DNA of 64,000 nucleotides, from NCBI GenBank assembly GCA_021739695.1, contig JAIPBM010000005.1, positions 124,001-188,000 on the forward strand. Direction: 5' to 3'. This document shows, piece after piece, positions 1-7,998 of this stretch. Within the stretch, counting starts at the first letter, position 1; the number at the start of each line of letters is the position of its first letter. Source of the DNA: Flavobacteriales bacterium. Its GTDB lineage: Bacteria > Bacteroidota > Bacteroidia > UBA10329. The notes beneath the pieces were generated by a model. It made no database searches. It was not told the DNA's origin and was given only the letters and a program-made list of their open reading frames with translations. The position numbers were made by a program, and so were the translations under genes.

Positions 1-213
1 TCGCATGGCCGTTCCTGCCATTCCGATGTTGATTTTATCGGAATTTGAACTCAATGCATCGCGCAACACTTTCACATCCTCTGGAAGCGAATTCGGAAGT
101 TTTACATCTTTTCCTGCAAGCGCTGCAATAATCTGATAACGATTGGCAATGCTTTTCGAAATCGGAAGTTCCACTTCTCCCGTCAACGGTCCATTTGGCA
201 CAAGCAATTTCAT
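1..213 (-). CDS. aroA: 3-phosphoshikimate 1-carboxyvinyltransferase (EPSP synthase), N-terminal part only
   Basis: Only the first 71 codons are inside the window; the gene runs off the left edge. The frame starts at the ATG at 213 and reads MKLLVPNGPLTGEVELPISK, followed by SIANRYQIIAAL and, near the edge, GMAGTAMR. The SKS-x-x-NR segment and the GxAGTAMR loop are the phosphate and PEP-binding signatures of the EPSP synthase family. The enzyme joins shikimate 3-phosphate to PEP in the cytoplasm, the penultimate step to chorismate. The start codon overlaps the aroB stop (ATGA, 4 bases), so translation is probably coupled. The identity is supported by both the motifs and the aro operon context. 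Confidence 0.88.
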   Translation of the reverse strand, partial: MKLLVPNGPLTGEVELPISKSIANRYQIIAALAGKDVKLPNSLPEDVKVLRDALSSNSDKINIGMAGTAMR

Positions 214-1223
214 GACCGCGTTGAGTAGAAATGGAACGCTTGGTCCAACAATTCTTCCGAAACAAATTGATCGGTCACTGCATCGCCAATGGCTCGTAGC
301 AGCACAAATTGAACCTGTCCATCGCGATTCTTCTTATCGTAGATGAGTAATTTCTTGACGGATATCCAGTCGATTTCCGAGATAGAAATTTTTGAAAAAA
401 TCGAATCAATTGCTGTGCAAATTGAATTCAACTCCACATTAGAAAGACCTGCTACTTTGTGCGAAATCCAAGATTCCAAAATCATACCTGCCGCAATGGC
501 TTCACCATGCAAAACGGATTTATCAGTTTCCAAAAAATGACTTTCAATGGCATGTCCAACCGTATGCCCGAAGTTCAGTTTCTTGCGTTCGCCCGTCTCA
601 AACTCATCGCGCTTTACAACATCCAACTTCACCTGCACCGAGCGAGATATCAGCTCGTCTTCATTGGCATCCATCAGATTGAGAATGGAACTATCTGAAA
701 TGAAGGCGTGCTTCAACACTTCCGCCAAGCCATTTCGGTATTGGCGCGCTGGCAACGTCTTCAAAAAATTGGAATCAATGAGAACGGCTTCAGGCTGAGT
801 AAAAGTTCCAACCATGTTCTTCAAACCACCAAAATCGACTCCCGTTTTTCCTCCAATGGCCGCATCGACCATTCCCAAAAGCGAAGTGGGAATATTTACA
901 AATCGGATTCCTCGCATGAACGTGGAAGCCGTAAAACCACCAAGATCGGTAACCACACCGCCACCGATATTTAGCAAAATTGTATTGCGATCGGCACCGA
1001 ATTCGGTAAGTTGATACCAGACCATTTCGCAGGTTTTCAGCGTTTTATGCTGCTCACCAGCTTCCATTTGAATGATGGGTAATTCAGCCGTTTTCGGGCA
1101 CGCCACATGCAGATATTCAAAACATTGATCCGTGTTGGAATCGCAAAGAATGATTGCCTTCTCGTTTGCCAACAGATCCGTCAGAAAACGCCACGCTTGC
1201 TCTCTGAACAGCACTGGACTCAT
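210..1223 (-). CDS. aroB: 3-dehydroquinate synthase
   Basis: This 337-residue cytoplasmic enzyme converts DAHP to 3-dehydroquinate, the second step of the shikimate pathway. The NAD-binding GGGVVTDLGG lies at about residues 87-96, and the PTSLL and DAAIGGKTGV segments follow at 112-129. By family comparison the zinc ligands are Glu168 in GLAEVLKH, His220 in NFGHTVGH and His239. Length is typical or slightly short for the family. The ATG overlaps the stop of the upstream DAHP synthase gene (ATGA), and its own stop overlaps the aroA start, so it sits inside a tightly coupled operon. No key residue is missing. Confidence 0.95.
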   Translation of the reverse strand: MSPVLFREQAWRFLTDLLANEKAIILCDSNTDQCFEYLHVACPKTAELPIIQMEAGEQHKTLKTCEMVWYQLTEFGADRNTILLNIGGGVVTDLGGFTASTFMRGIRFVNIPTSLLGMVDAAIGGKTGVDFGGLKNMVGTFTQPEAVLIDSNFLKTLPARQYRNGLAEVLKHAFISDSSILNLMDANEDELISRSVQVKLDVVKRDEFETGERKKLNFGHTVGHAIESHFLETDKSVLHGEAIAAGMILESWISHKVAGLSNVELNSICTAIDSIFSKISISEIDWISVKKLLIYDKKNRDGQVQFVLLRAIGDAVTDQFVSEELLDQAFHFYSTRS

Positions 1224-2290
1224 GCGTTTTTGGATTTGGATGAATTCATTACTTGCGTTTGTTGCTGAATGCTTTCCTCATGGATCGCTTCCAAAAACTT
1301 GTGCAAAAATTTCAATGAAAGGTCTTTCCCTTGAACGTGCGCTTCGCGATCGTGGAGAATTTCATTCCAACGCTGATGCTGCAAAATGGTGATGTTGTGC
1401 TCGCGCTTGTATTCGCCAATGCTGCGAGAAACGGATAATCGCTCAACGAGTAGATCAAGAATGTCTCGATCAAGTCCATCAATGGTGGCGCGAAGCTGCT
1501 CCAATTTAGCCTTCACTTCAAGATCGAGCGAATTGGGATTTCGCCAAACCAATTCAGACAGAATTCTTTCCAATTCCTGTGGCGTGACCTGCTGATCGGC
1601 ATCGCTCCAAGCTTTAATTGGGTCTCGATGGGTTTCCAGCATCAAACCATCCATGTTCAGGTCGATGGCTTTCTGCGCCACTTCCGACAATAATTCTCTG
1701 TTTCCGCAAATATGACTCGGGTCGCAAATGATCGGCAATTCGGGCATTCTACGCTTCAATTCAATCGGAATATTCCAATTGGGACTGTTGCGAAAAGGCG
1801 ATTTTTGAAATGTTGAAAACCCGCGATGAATGGCTCCCAATTTGGTTAACCCGACAGATTGTAGGCGTTCAATAGCTCCAATCCACAACTCAACATCGGG
1901 ATTCACGGGATTCTTCACCAAAACGGGAACGTTTGTTCCTTTCAACGCATCGGCAATTTCTTGCACCATAAATGGATTTACTGTTGTCCGTGCTCCGATC
2001 CAAAGCACATCCACACCGCCCTTCAGCGCCATTTCAACATGCAATGTATTTGCAACTTCAACCGAAATCGGCTTCCCGATCTTTTCGCCTGCCTCCTTCA
2101 ACCACGCAATTCCCTCTTCTCCTACTCCTTCAAAATTCCCTGGACGCGTACGTGGTTTCCAGACGCCTGCTCGAAGCAGATCAACGTTTAGATTCTTCAA
2201 TCCGTCAGCCGTTTCCAACACTTGCTCGCGCGTTTCTGCACTGCAAGGCCCAGCAATCACAAACGGTCGGTGTTTTCTTCTGAATTCCAT
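1220..2290 (-). CDS. bifunctional DAHP synthase / chorismate mutase
   Basis: The 356-residue protein has a KDPG-aldolase-like (type I, AroF/Bacillus-type) DAHP synthase domain at about residues 1-250. It shows GPCSAE at 14-19, KPRTRPGNFEG and the GARTTVNPF segment. A helical chorismate mutase domain follows at about 262-345 (RATIDGLDRDILDLLVERL). This fusion is common in Bacteroidota and links entry into the shikimate pathway to the branch toward Phe and Tyr. The open frame extends upstream to 2386 but lies inside aroC there; the ATG at 2290 overlaps the aroC stop as TGATG and gives the expected [19 protein letters not shown] start. The mutase part may act as an allosteric sensor of prephenate; that is family knowledge, not visible here. 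Confidence 0.93.
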   Translation of the reverse strand: MEFRRKHRPFVIAGPCSAETREQVLETADGLKNLNVDLLRAGVWKPRTRPGNFEGVGEEGIAWLKEAGEKIGKPISVEVANTLHVEMALKGGVDVLWIGARTTVNPFMVQEIADALKGTNVPVLVKNPVNPDVELWIGAIERLQSVGLTKLGAIHRGFSTFQKSPFRNSPNWNIPIELKRRMPELPIICDPSHICGNRELLSEVAQKAIDLNMDGLMLETHRDPIKAWSDADQQVTPQELERILSELVWRNPNSLDLEVKAKLEQLRATIDGLDRDILDLLVERLSVSRSIGEYKREHNITILQHQRWNEILHDREAHVQGKDLSLKFLHKFLEAIHEESIQQQTQVMNSSKSKNA

Positions 2291-3372
2291 CAACCGTTCT
2301 GTTGCGTTCTGTTTCTCAAATAATGATCTGCAAGCACGATTGCGGCCATCGCTTCTACAATCGGCACTGCGCGCGGAACAACACACGGATCGTGGCGACC
2401 TTTTCCCTCTAAGGTTACTTCGTTGCCATCAGAATTGACACTCAATTGCGACTGCATAATGGTGGCCACAGGTTTGAAGGCCACGTTGAATGTGATGTCC
2501 ATCCCATTGGAAATGCCTCCTTGAATTCCTCCGCTATGGTTTGTACTGGTATTGATTTTCCCTCCTTCAGAAGTAAAAATATCGTTGTGTTCGGAACCTC
2601 GCATTTTGGTGGAAGCGAATCCAGAACCGATTTCAAATCCCTTCACAGCATTTATGCTCAACATGGCTTTACCAAGATCAGCATGAAGCTTATCGAAGAC
2701 TGGTTCGCCCAAACCTGCGGGGACATTTCGTACCACACACCGGATGATTCCGCCCACAGTATCTCCCTCTTTTCGAACCGAATCGATGAGTTTTTCCATT
2801 TCGGACGATGCTTTTTCATCTGGGCAACGGACGAGACTTTTCTCCACATCATTCAAAGAAACTGTTTGATCATTGACCGTTGCACGAACATCGGCAACCG
2901 AAGAAACGTAGGCAACAATCTCAATTCCCGCTTGCTGAAGTAGCATTTTAGCAAAGGCGCAAGCCACCACACGCGCAGCAGTTTCTCTAGCCGATGAGCG
3001 CCCACCACCTCGATGGTCGCGATGGCCATATTTTGCCTCGTACGTGAAATCAGCATGCGATGGACGGAAGGTTTTTTCGAGATGCGCATAATCTTTGGAA
3101 CGCGCATCTGAGTTCGGAATTGTGACGGCAATTGGCGTTCCGAGCGATTTCCCTTCAAAAACACCTGAAAGAATCTGAAATTCCTCCGTTTCCTTGCGTT
3201 GCGAAGTCAGCTTGGATTGTCCTGGCCGTCTTCGCTGTAGGTCCTGATGAATCAACGCTTCATTCACTTCGATTCCCGCAGGAAATCCATCGATGACCAC
3301 GCCAATACTTGGCCCATGGCTTTCGCCAAACGTGGTGATTTGAAACAATTTTCCGAATGTGTTTCCAGCCAT
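2290..3372 (-). CDS. aroC: chorismate synthase
   Basis: This 360-residue enzyme makes chorismate from EPSP using reduced FMN. The family signatures are clear: FGESHG at residues 15-20, [20 protein letters not shown] around 105-124, [10 protein letters not shown] at 122-131, and [12 protein letters not shown] near the C-terminus. It is the first gene of the aroC > DAHPS/CM > aroB > aroA operon and ends in TGATG with the next gene. A promoter-like TACCTTTG box lies only 8 bases ahead of the ATG, which would make the mRNA nearly leaderless. Placing the last enzyme of the pathway first in the operon is unusual compared with scattered aro genes in enterobacteria. Confidence 0.96.
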   Translation of the reverse strand: MAGNTFGKLFQITTFGESHGPSIGVVIDGFPAGIEVNEALIHQDLQRRRPGQSKLTSQRKETEEFQILSGVFEGKSLGTPIAVTIPNSDARSKDYAHLEKTFRPSHADFTYEAKYGHRDHRGGGRSSARETAARVVACAFAKMLLQQAGIEIVAYVSSVADVRATVNDQTVSLNDVEKSLVRCPDEKASSEMEKLIDSVRKEGDTVGGIIRCVVRNVPAGLGEPVFDKLHADLGKAMLSINAVKGFEIGSGFASTKMRGSEHNDIFTSEGGKINTSTNHSGGIQGGISNGMDITFNVAFKPVATIMQSQLSVNSDGNEVTLEGKGRHDPCVVPRAVPIVEAMAAIVLADHYLRNRTQQNG

Positions 3373-3379
3373 AGCGTTG

Positions 3380-3387
3380 CAAAGGTA
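3380..3387 (-). promoter_or_regulatory. Bacteroidota -7 promoter box for the aro operon
   Basis: Read on the minus strand the site is TACCTTTG, an exact match to the Bacteroidota -7 consensus TAnnTTTG. It lies 8 bases before the aroC ATG, so the transcript would have almost no leader. No convincing -33 TTG was found at the usual spacing. Confidence 0.5.
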
Positions 3388-3408
3388 CTAAGCCCAAAGC
3401 GGCTTCCT

Positions 3409-3416
3409 TACATTTG
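3409..3416 (+). promoter_or_regulatory. Bacteroidota -7 promoter box for the M1 aminopeptidase gene
   Basis: TACATTTG matches TAnnTTTG and sits 22 bases ahead of the chosen ATG at 3439. It supports that start over the longer open frame, whose first codons lie inside aroC. It is back to back with the aroC promoter box, with 21 bases between them. Confidence 0.5.
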
Positions 3417-3438
3417 TGCCAACCACAACACGAATAGA

Positions 3439-5823
3439 ATGTTCCGACTTCTCGTCTTCAGTTTATTGTTCAGCTCAATTTCATCGTCTGCTCAACAGCT
3501 CGAGGCTGGTTTTGGCTGTAGAATGAACAAACAGCACAACCTTGCTACTACGGCTGCTGCGGCAACGAACAGCGAAGACAGCGTTCATATTCAGCATTAC
3601 GATATTCGCATCGATTCGTTGAATTTTGGTCAACAACAGATCTGGGGCGTCACGCAACTTACGATTGAATCGAAAGTAGACGGACTTTCAGTACTGCGTC
3701 TTTCGCTCGATGGATTTGTGGTTGATTCGGTTTTAGATGGAAATGGTCAGGCGATAAGCCATTCTTACGATAATTTGAATCTTGCCATCACGCTGCCAAA
3801 TACACTGAATCTTGCCGAAACCGACACCGTTACAGTCGTTTATCATGGTAATCCGGCAGAAGATAATTCGTGGGGTGGATTTTACTGGAATGGTAGCAGC
3901 TATGCATTCAATATGGGTGTCGGATTTGACGAAGATCCGCACGTTTTCGGTCGAGCTTGGTTTCCCTGTCTCGATGTCTTCACCGATCGTGCAACCTATG
4001 ATTTTCACATACGAACCGTAGGCGATTATCAAGCATTTTGCAATGGCGAATTGACGCAGGTTGAAGATCATGGCAATGGAACGAGAACATTCCATTGGGA
4101 ATTACTCGAAAACATCCCCACTTATTTGGCTTCGATGGCAGTGGCAGAATATCATTTCCTCGAACGAACCTATTCTGGAATTCCAACCGTTTGGGCCGCA
4201 TTGCCGCAGGATACGGTAAGTGTATTGAATACGTTCTTGCATTTGCCAGAAGCGTTGGATGCCTTCATTTCGTCTTACGGACCATATCGATGGAATAAGG
4301 TTGGTTATGCATTGGTTCCCTTCAATGCTGGCGCGATGGAACATGCATCAAGCATTCACATCGGTAAACCGTTCGTGAACGGCTCATTGACCTACGAAAC
4401 ACTCTGGGCGCACGAGCTTTCGCACATGTGGTGGGGCGATCTGGTCACATGCAAGAATCAGGAAAACATGTGGTTGAACGAAGGCTTTGCTTCGTATTCT
4501 GAAGCATTGTTCACTGAGGCCGTTTATGGTGTTGATGCATACAAGGATTGGATCCGCGAAAATCACCGAAAAGTGTTGCAGTTCTCCCATATTTCTGATG
4601 GCGCATACTATGCGATGAATGCGATTCCAGGAAACGTAACTTACGGAAGTACTGTTTACGACAAGGGCCCAGAAGTGATCCACACATTGAGGAATTTCAT
4701 GGGTGATGAACTGTTTTTCGCAGCATGCAACCACTACATGGATTCATTGGCCTTTGGCAATGCAGATAGCTATGACCTTCGTGATGTTTTTGCGGCTTCT
4801 TCCGGTCTCGACCTCGAACCGTTCTTTGACGGTTGGGTTTTCCAACCTGGGTTTCCGCATTTTCAAATAGATAGCTACACCGTAACTCCAATCCAAAATT
4901 CTTATGAAGTAGAAGTGCATCTTCGGCAAAAACAACGGGCCAACAGCCATATTTACGGAATGAACATTCCCATCAACCTAAGTAATGGAACTGATAATGT
5001 TGATCAGGTCGTTCAAATGAATGAAGAAACGCAGAATTTCACAATCACCTGTCCATTCGAACCAAGTATGGTAACAATTGACAGATGGGAACAGATGAGC
5101 GATGCCGTTGCTGATTTTGAAATGGATCTATCAACCACTGGAAATCACACCTTCAACCAAACCAATGTTTCGGTTGATGTGCAAAATGTAGGAACGGAAA
5201 CGAGTATTGTCCGAATTGAAGACCATTTTGTTCAACCAGATGGATTCATTGGAGTAAACCCAGGAATCGCGATTAATCCTTATCACTACTGGTCTGTTGA
5301 TGGCGTTTTTGCTCAAGGATTTGCCGCTGAGGCAACTTTCAAATACAATGGCTCCAACAATACGAGCCAAGGGTATATGGACAATGACCTTATAATCGAA
5401 ACGGAAGACAGTCTGGTTTTCCTGTATCGTGCTGGTGTTGGCTCCGAATGGCATGAAGTGAATGGTTATGAATTATTGACAGGTGTATCAGTAACCAACA
5501 AACTTGGCACTGTTCATATTGACACGCTCAAGAAAGGTGAGTATGTGCTAGGACGGAAAGACTTTACCGCTGGCATTGATGTACCGAAGCACAACAAGGA
5601 ATCGGCCTTTGTCTATCCAAACCCGAACTCAGGCGTTTTCAACCTAATTCTTCCGGAAGGAAGATGGGATTTAGAACTATTTGATGTTTCAGGAAAGCGC
5701 ATTGCAAATTGGAACGTAACCAATGGACAGGAAATCAGGACAAACAATCTGGCGAATGGCCAATATTTGATCAGCGCCACAAAAGGAAACCAGCGCATTT
5801 CTCAGTCACTGATCATTCAGTAG
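3439..5823 (+). CDS. secreted M1-family metallopeptidase with T9SS sorting domain
   Basis: The 794-residue protein begins with a Sec signal peptide (MFRLLVFSLLFSSISSSAQQ) and is predicted to be exported. The gluzincin zinc site is HELSH at 325-329 with the third ligand Glu348 in LNEGF, giving HExxH-x18-E. The substrate-binding loop is GAMEH at 298-302, a variant of the classical GAMEN. From about residue 725 (VYPNPNSG) to the end is a type A T9SS C-terminal sorting domain, so it should cross the outer membrane and be surface-attached or released. It probably trims N-terminal residues from peptides. The frame is open back to 3247 inside aroC, but the signal peptide and the upstream promoter box favour 3439. 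The last 11 bases overlap the convergent DUF1295 gene. Confidence 0.92.
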   Translation: MFRLLVFSLLFSSISSSAQQLEAGFGCRMNKQHNLATTAAAATNSEDSVHIQHYDIRIDSLNFGQQQIWGVTQLTIESKVDGLSVLRLSLDGFVVDSVLDGNGQAISHSYDNLNLAITLPNTLNLAETDTVTVVYHGNPAEDNSWGGFYWNGSSYAFNMGVGFDEDPHVFGRAWFPCLDVFTDRATYDFHIRTVGDYQAFCNGELTQVEDHGNGTRTFHWELLENIPTYLASMAVAEYHFLERTYSGIPTVWAALPQDTVSVLNTFLHLPEALDAFISSYGPYRWNKVGYALVPFNAGAMEHASSIHIGKPFVNGSLTYETLWAHELSHMWWGDLVTCKNQENMWLNEGFASYSEALFTEAVYGVDAYKDWIRENHRKVLQFSHISDGAYYAMNAIPGNVTYGSTVYDKGPEVIHTLRNFMGDELFFAACNHYMDSLAFGNADSYDLRDVFAASSGLDLEPFFDGWVFQPGFPHFQIDSYTVTPIQNSYEVEVHLRQKQRANSHIYGMNIPINLSNGTDNVDQVVQMNEETQNFTITCPFEPSMVTIDRWEQMSDAVADFEMDLSTTGNHTFNQTNVSVDVQNVGTETSIVRIEDHFVQPDGFIGVNPGIAINPYHYWSVDGVFAQGFAAEATFKYNGSNNTSQGYMDNDLIIETEDSLVFLYRAGVGSEWHEVNGYELLTGVSVTNKLGTVHIDTLKKGEYVLGRKDFTAGIDVPKHNKESAFVYPNPNSGVFNLILPEGRWDLELFDVSGKRIANWNVTNGQEIRTNNLANGQYLISATKGNQRISQSLIIQ

Positions 5824-6589
5824 ATTTCTTCGGAAACCAAGGAATAAACGCACTGGTTGTCGCAATGTAATCCGCGTACTTCGGATTGCCTTTATACTTC
5901 TTTTCGAGCAACGCCACGCCCGAAACTTTCACCAAAAAGAAGTGCATGACGGCTGGTCCAATGGCCGCGATGTACCAATAAGGCGACATCAGCGCCAAGA
6001 GGAAAACGCCCCACCATTGCGTTGCATCACCAAAGTAATTTGGGTGTCGCGTGTACTTCCAAACGCCTTGACGCATCACAATTCCTTTATTGGCAGGGTT
6101 TGCCTTAAACTGCTTCATTTGGTAGTCCCCCATAGCTTCAAAGTAGAAACCTATCGCCCAAACAAGGATTCCTAAATAGACGTTCCAAGTCAATTCAAGC
6201 GGTTGCGAGAATAGCACGTACAGTGGAGATGCTACAATCAGCATAATTGCTCCTTGGAGCATAAATACTTGAAAGAAAGCACGAATGACCACATTCTTCC
6301 CCCATTCTTCGCGCCACTGCGCGTAGCGGTAATCTTCTCCATTGCCCTTGTTACGTCCGTAGATATATCCAGCCAAACGCAAGCCCCAAATTGCAATGAG
6401 GGACACTCCGATCCATTGCGCAGTTGTTTGTTCAGATTGCAGAAAGCTAGAAACGGCAATCAGTACGAAGCCGATTCCCCAGCCAATGTCAACAATGCTG
6501 TTGTCTTTCAATCGCTGCGCGATGAGAAACATCACCACCATGAAGACGAAAACGATAAGTGCGGAATTTTGAAGGAGTAGCCAGTTCAT
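5813..6589 (-). CDS. DUF1295 / steroid 5-alpha-reductase-like membrane protein
   Basis: This 258-residue integral membrane protein has about six to seven hydrophobic segments. Its C-terminal half has the family pattern GVWKYTRHPNYFGDATQWWG followed by a conserved Lys/Tyr-rich end (EKKYKGNPKYADYIATT). DUF1295 proteins are related to isoprenylcysteine methyltransferases and NADPH-dependent steroid reductases; the substrate here is unknown. It is the last gene of the minus-strand run that begins in the large envelope cluster, 22 bases after the FAH-family gene. Its stop overlaps the end of the aminopeptidase gene by 11 bases, so no intergenic terminator fits between them. Confidence 0.85.
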   Translation of the reverse strand: MNWLLLQNSALIVFVFMVVMFLIAQRLKDNSIVDIGWGIGFVLIAVSSFLQSEQTTAQWIGVSLIAIWGLRLAGYIYGRNKGNGEDYRYAQWREEWGKNVVIRAFFQVFMLQGAIMLIVASPLYVLFSQPLELTWNVYLGILVWAIGFYFEAMGDYQMKQFKANPANKGIVMRQGVWKYTRHPNYFGDATQWWGVFLLALMSPYWYIAAIGPAVMHFFLVKVSGVALLEKKYKGNPKYADYIATTSAFIPWFPKKSTE

Positions 6590-6611
6590 GAAGTATGAAC
6601 AACGAATTGGC

Positions 6612-7223
6612 TTATTTGATGTGGAAATCCATCATTTTTTTGCCTTCAATAAAGGCTTCGAGATGGTCTCCTGCATTCAGTTTTCCCACCCCGGCAGGCG
6701 TTCCTGTAAACACAACATCTCCTATTTTGAACATGAAGTACTTAGAAGCCTCCGCAATGATCTGATTCACATTGAAGATCATATCGCCAGTAAATCCTTT
6801 CTGAACCACTTTTCCGTTAATGTGCAATTCAAAGTTAATGGCGTTCACATCTTCAAAATCTGAAAGCGGCAAGGTTTTACTCATTGGTGCTGATCCGTCA
6901 AAGCCTTTGGCTTTTTCCCACGGCAGGCCTTTCTCCTTACATTTCTGCTGAATATCTCGTGCCGTAATATCGATTCCTATTCCTATCTCCTTGTAATAAG
7001 TCGGTGCAAATTTCTCCTGAATATTCTTTCCCTTCTTATGGATTTTCACATAGATCTCTGCCTCGTAATGCACGTCATTCGAGAAATCTGGCAAATAGAA
7101 ATCGTCATTATTCGGAAGAACGGCCGAATCGGGTTTGATAAAAAAAAGTGGTTCTGTTGGAACGGGATTGTTCAGTTCCTTAGCGTGCTCAGCGTAATTA
7201 CGCCCAATGCAAACAATTTTCAT
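6612..7223 (-). CDS. fumarylacetoacetate hydrolase (FAH) family enzyme
   Basis: This compact 203-residue FAH-fold protein is close in size to the YcgM/FAHD1 group. It starts with MKIVCIGRNYAEHAKEL. Likely metal ligands are Glu54 and Glu56 in HYEAEI and Asp85 in GIGIDITARD. The region KAKGFDGSAPMSKTLPL and the C-terminal DVVFTGTPAGVGKL are strongly conserved features of this family. Members act as acylpyruvases or oxaloacetate decarboxylases or in aromatic catabolism; the sequence does not tell which. Its ATG overlaps the stop of the upstream exonuclease gene (ATGA), so the two are co-translated. Confidence 0.9.
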   Translation of the reverse strand: MKIVCIGRNYAEHAKELNNPVPTEPLFFIKPDSAVLPNNDDFYLPDFSNDVHYEAEIYVKIHKKGKNIQEKFAPTYYKEIGIGIDITARDIQQKCKEKGLPWEKAKGFDGSAPMSKTLPLSDFEDVNAINFELHINGKVVQKGFTGDMIFNVNQIIAEASKYFMFKIGDVVFTGTPAGVGKLNAGDHLEAFIEGKKMMDFHIK

Positions 7224-7993
7224 AGTAATCCTTTGTTGAATGCGTCAACGCGAATTTCGGTCAAAACCTTTTTGGTGTAGCTAGGAAATTGCGCATCCAT
7301 CATCCAAGAATAATATCCTGGTTGCGTTTTCAGTACTTCAACCACAGATTTTCCTTTGTTCTTACCGAAGTTGAAAACTGGTTCGCCCTTTTCGTTCTCT
7401 ACGATGTGTCCTGCAAAATCGACTGCTTTACCCCGTCTCGAAAAATCATGGAGCATCTGAACATCGCCTTCTAGCTCGTCATACTTCTCAACCTGAGCTT
7501 TCAAAACTTCCATCGTGGCACGAGTATCGGCTTCAGCACTGTGGGCATTTGTCAGGTCGCCATCGCAATAGAACTTGTAAGCAGCCACCAAGGTCCGCTG
7601 TTCCATTTTATGGAAGATATTCTGCACATCGACCACTTTTCGGCCTTTCATTCCAAAATCGACATCATTCCGAAGAAATTCCTCCACCATCAATGGCACA
7701 TCAAATTTCAAACAATTGTAGCCTGATAGATCTGCGTTACCAATAAACTCCTTGATCTTTGGAGCCAATTCTTTGAAAGAAGGTTTATCGGCAACCTTAT
7801 CGTCCGTTATTCCATGAATATCAGAACTTTCCTTCGGAATTGGCATTCCTGGATTGACCAATTCGGTCATTACCTCCTCCGATCCATCTGGATTGAGTTT
7901 AATCACAGAGATTTCGACTATGCGGTCTTCGGCAACATTCACGCCAGTGGTTTCAAGGTCGAAAAAGGCAAGCGGACGTTTTAGTTGGAGCAT
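7220..7993 (-). CDS. DEDDh 3'-5' exonuclease with C-terminal DUF3820-like domain
   Basis: The 257-residue protein has a DnaQ-type exonuclease domain over about residues 8-180. The catalytic set is Asp12 and Glu14 (FFDLETTG), Asp98 (YNCLKFDVP), His151 and Asp156 (AHSAEADTRAT), which is the complete DEDDh constellation. The last 50 or so residues (FNFGKNKGKSVVEVLK, then GYYSWM) resemble the DUF3820 module often attached to such nucleases. It could serve as a proofreading or repair nuclease, but it is not fused to a polymerase. It starts 5 bases after the end of the TPR/PD40 gene upstream and overlaps the FAH gene downstream. Confidence 0.92.
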   Translation of the reverse strand: MLQLKRPLAFFDLETTGVNVAEDRIVEISVIKLNPDGSEEVMTELVNPGMPIPKESSDIHGITDDKVADKPSFKELAPKIKEFIGNADLSGYNCLKFDVPLMVEEFLRNDVDFGMKGRKVVDVQNIFHKMEQRTLVAAYKFYCDGDLTNAHSAEADTRATMEVLKAQVEKYDELEGDVQMLHDFSRRGKAVDFAGHIVENEKGEPVFNFGKNKGKSVVEVLKTQPGYYSWMMDAQFPSYTKKVLTEIRVDAFNKGLL

Positions 7994-7998
7994 CTATT

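Noticed and set aside
1830-2438. A 202-codon plus-strand open frame over the DAHP synthase gene.
   Set aside because: It is antisense to a well-supported enzyme gene, with no domain or promoter.
3247-3438. An upstream extension of the aminopeptidase reading frame.
   Set aside because: It runs through aroC in antisense and across the promoter box; the signal peptide begins at 3439.
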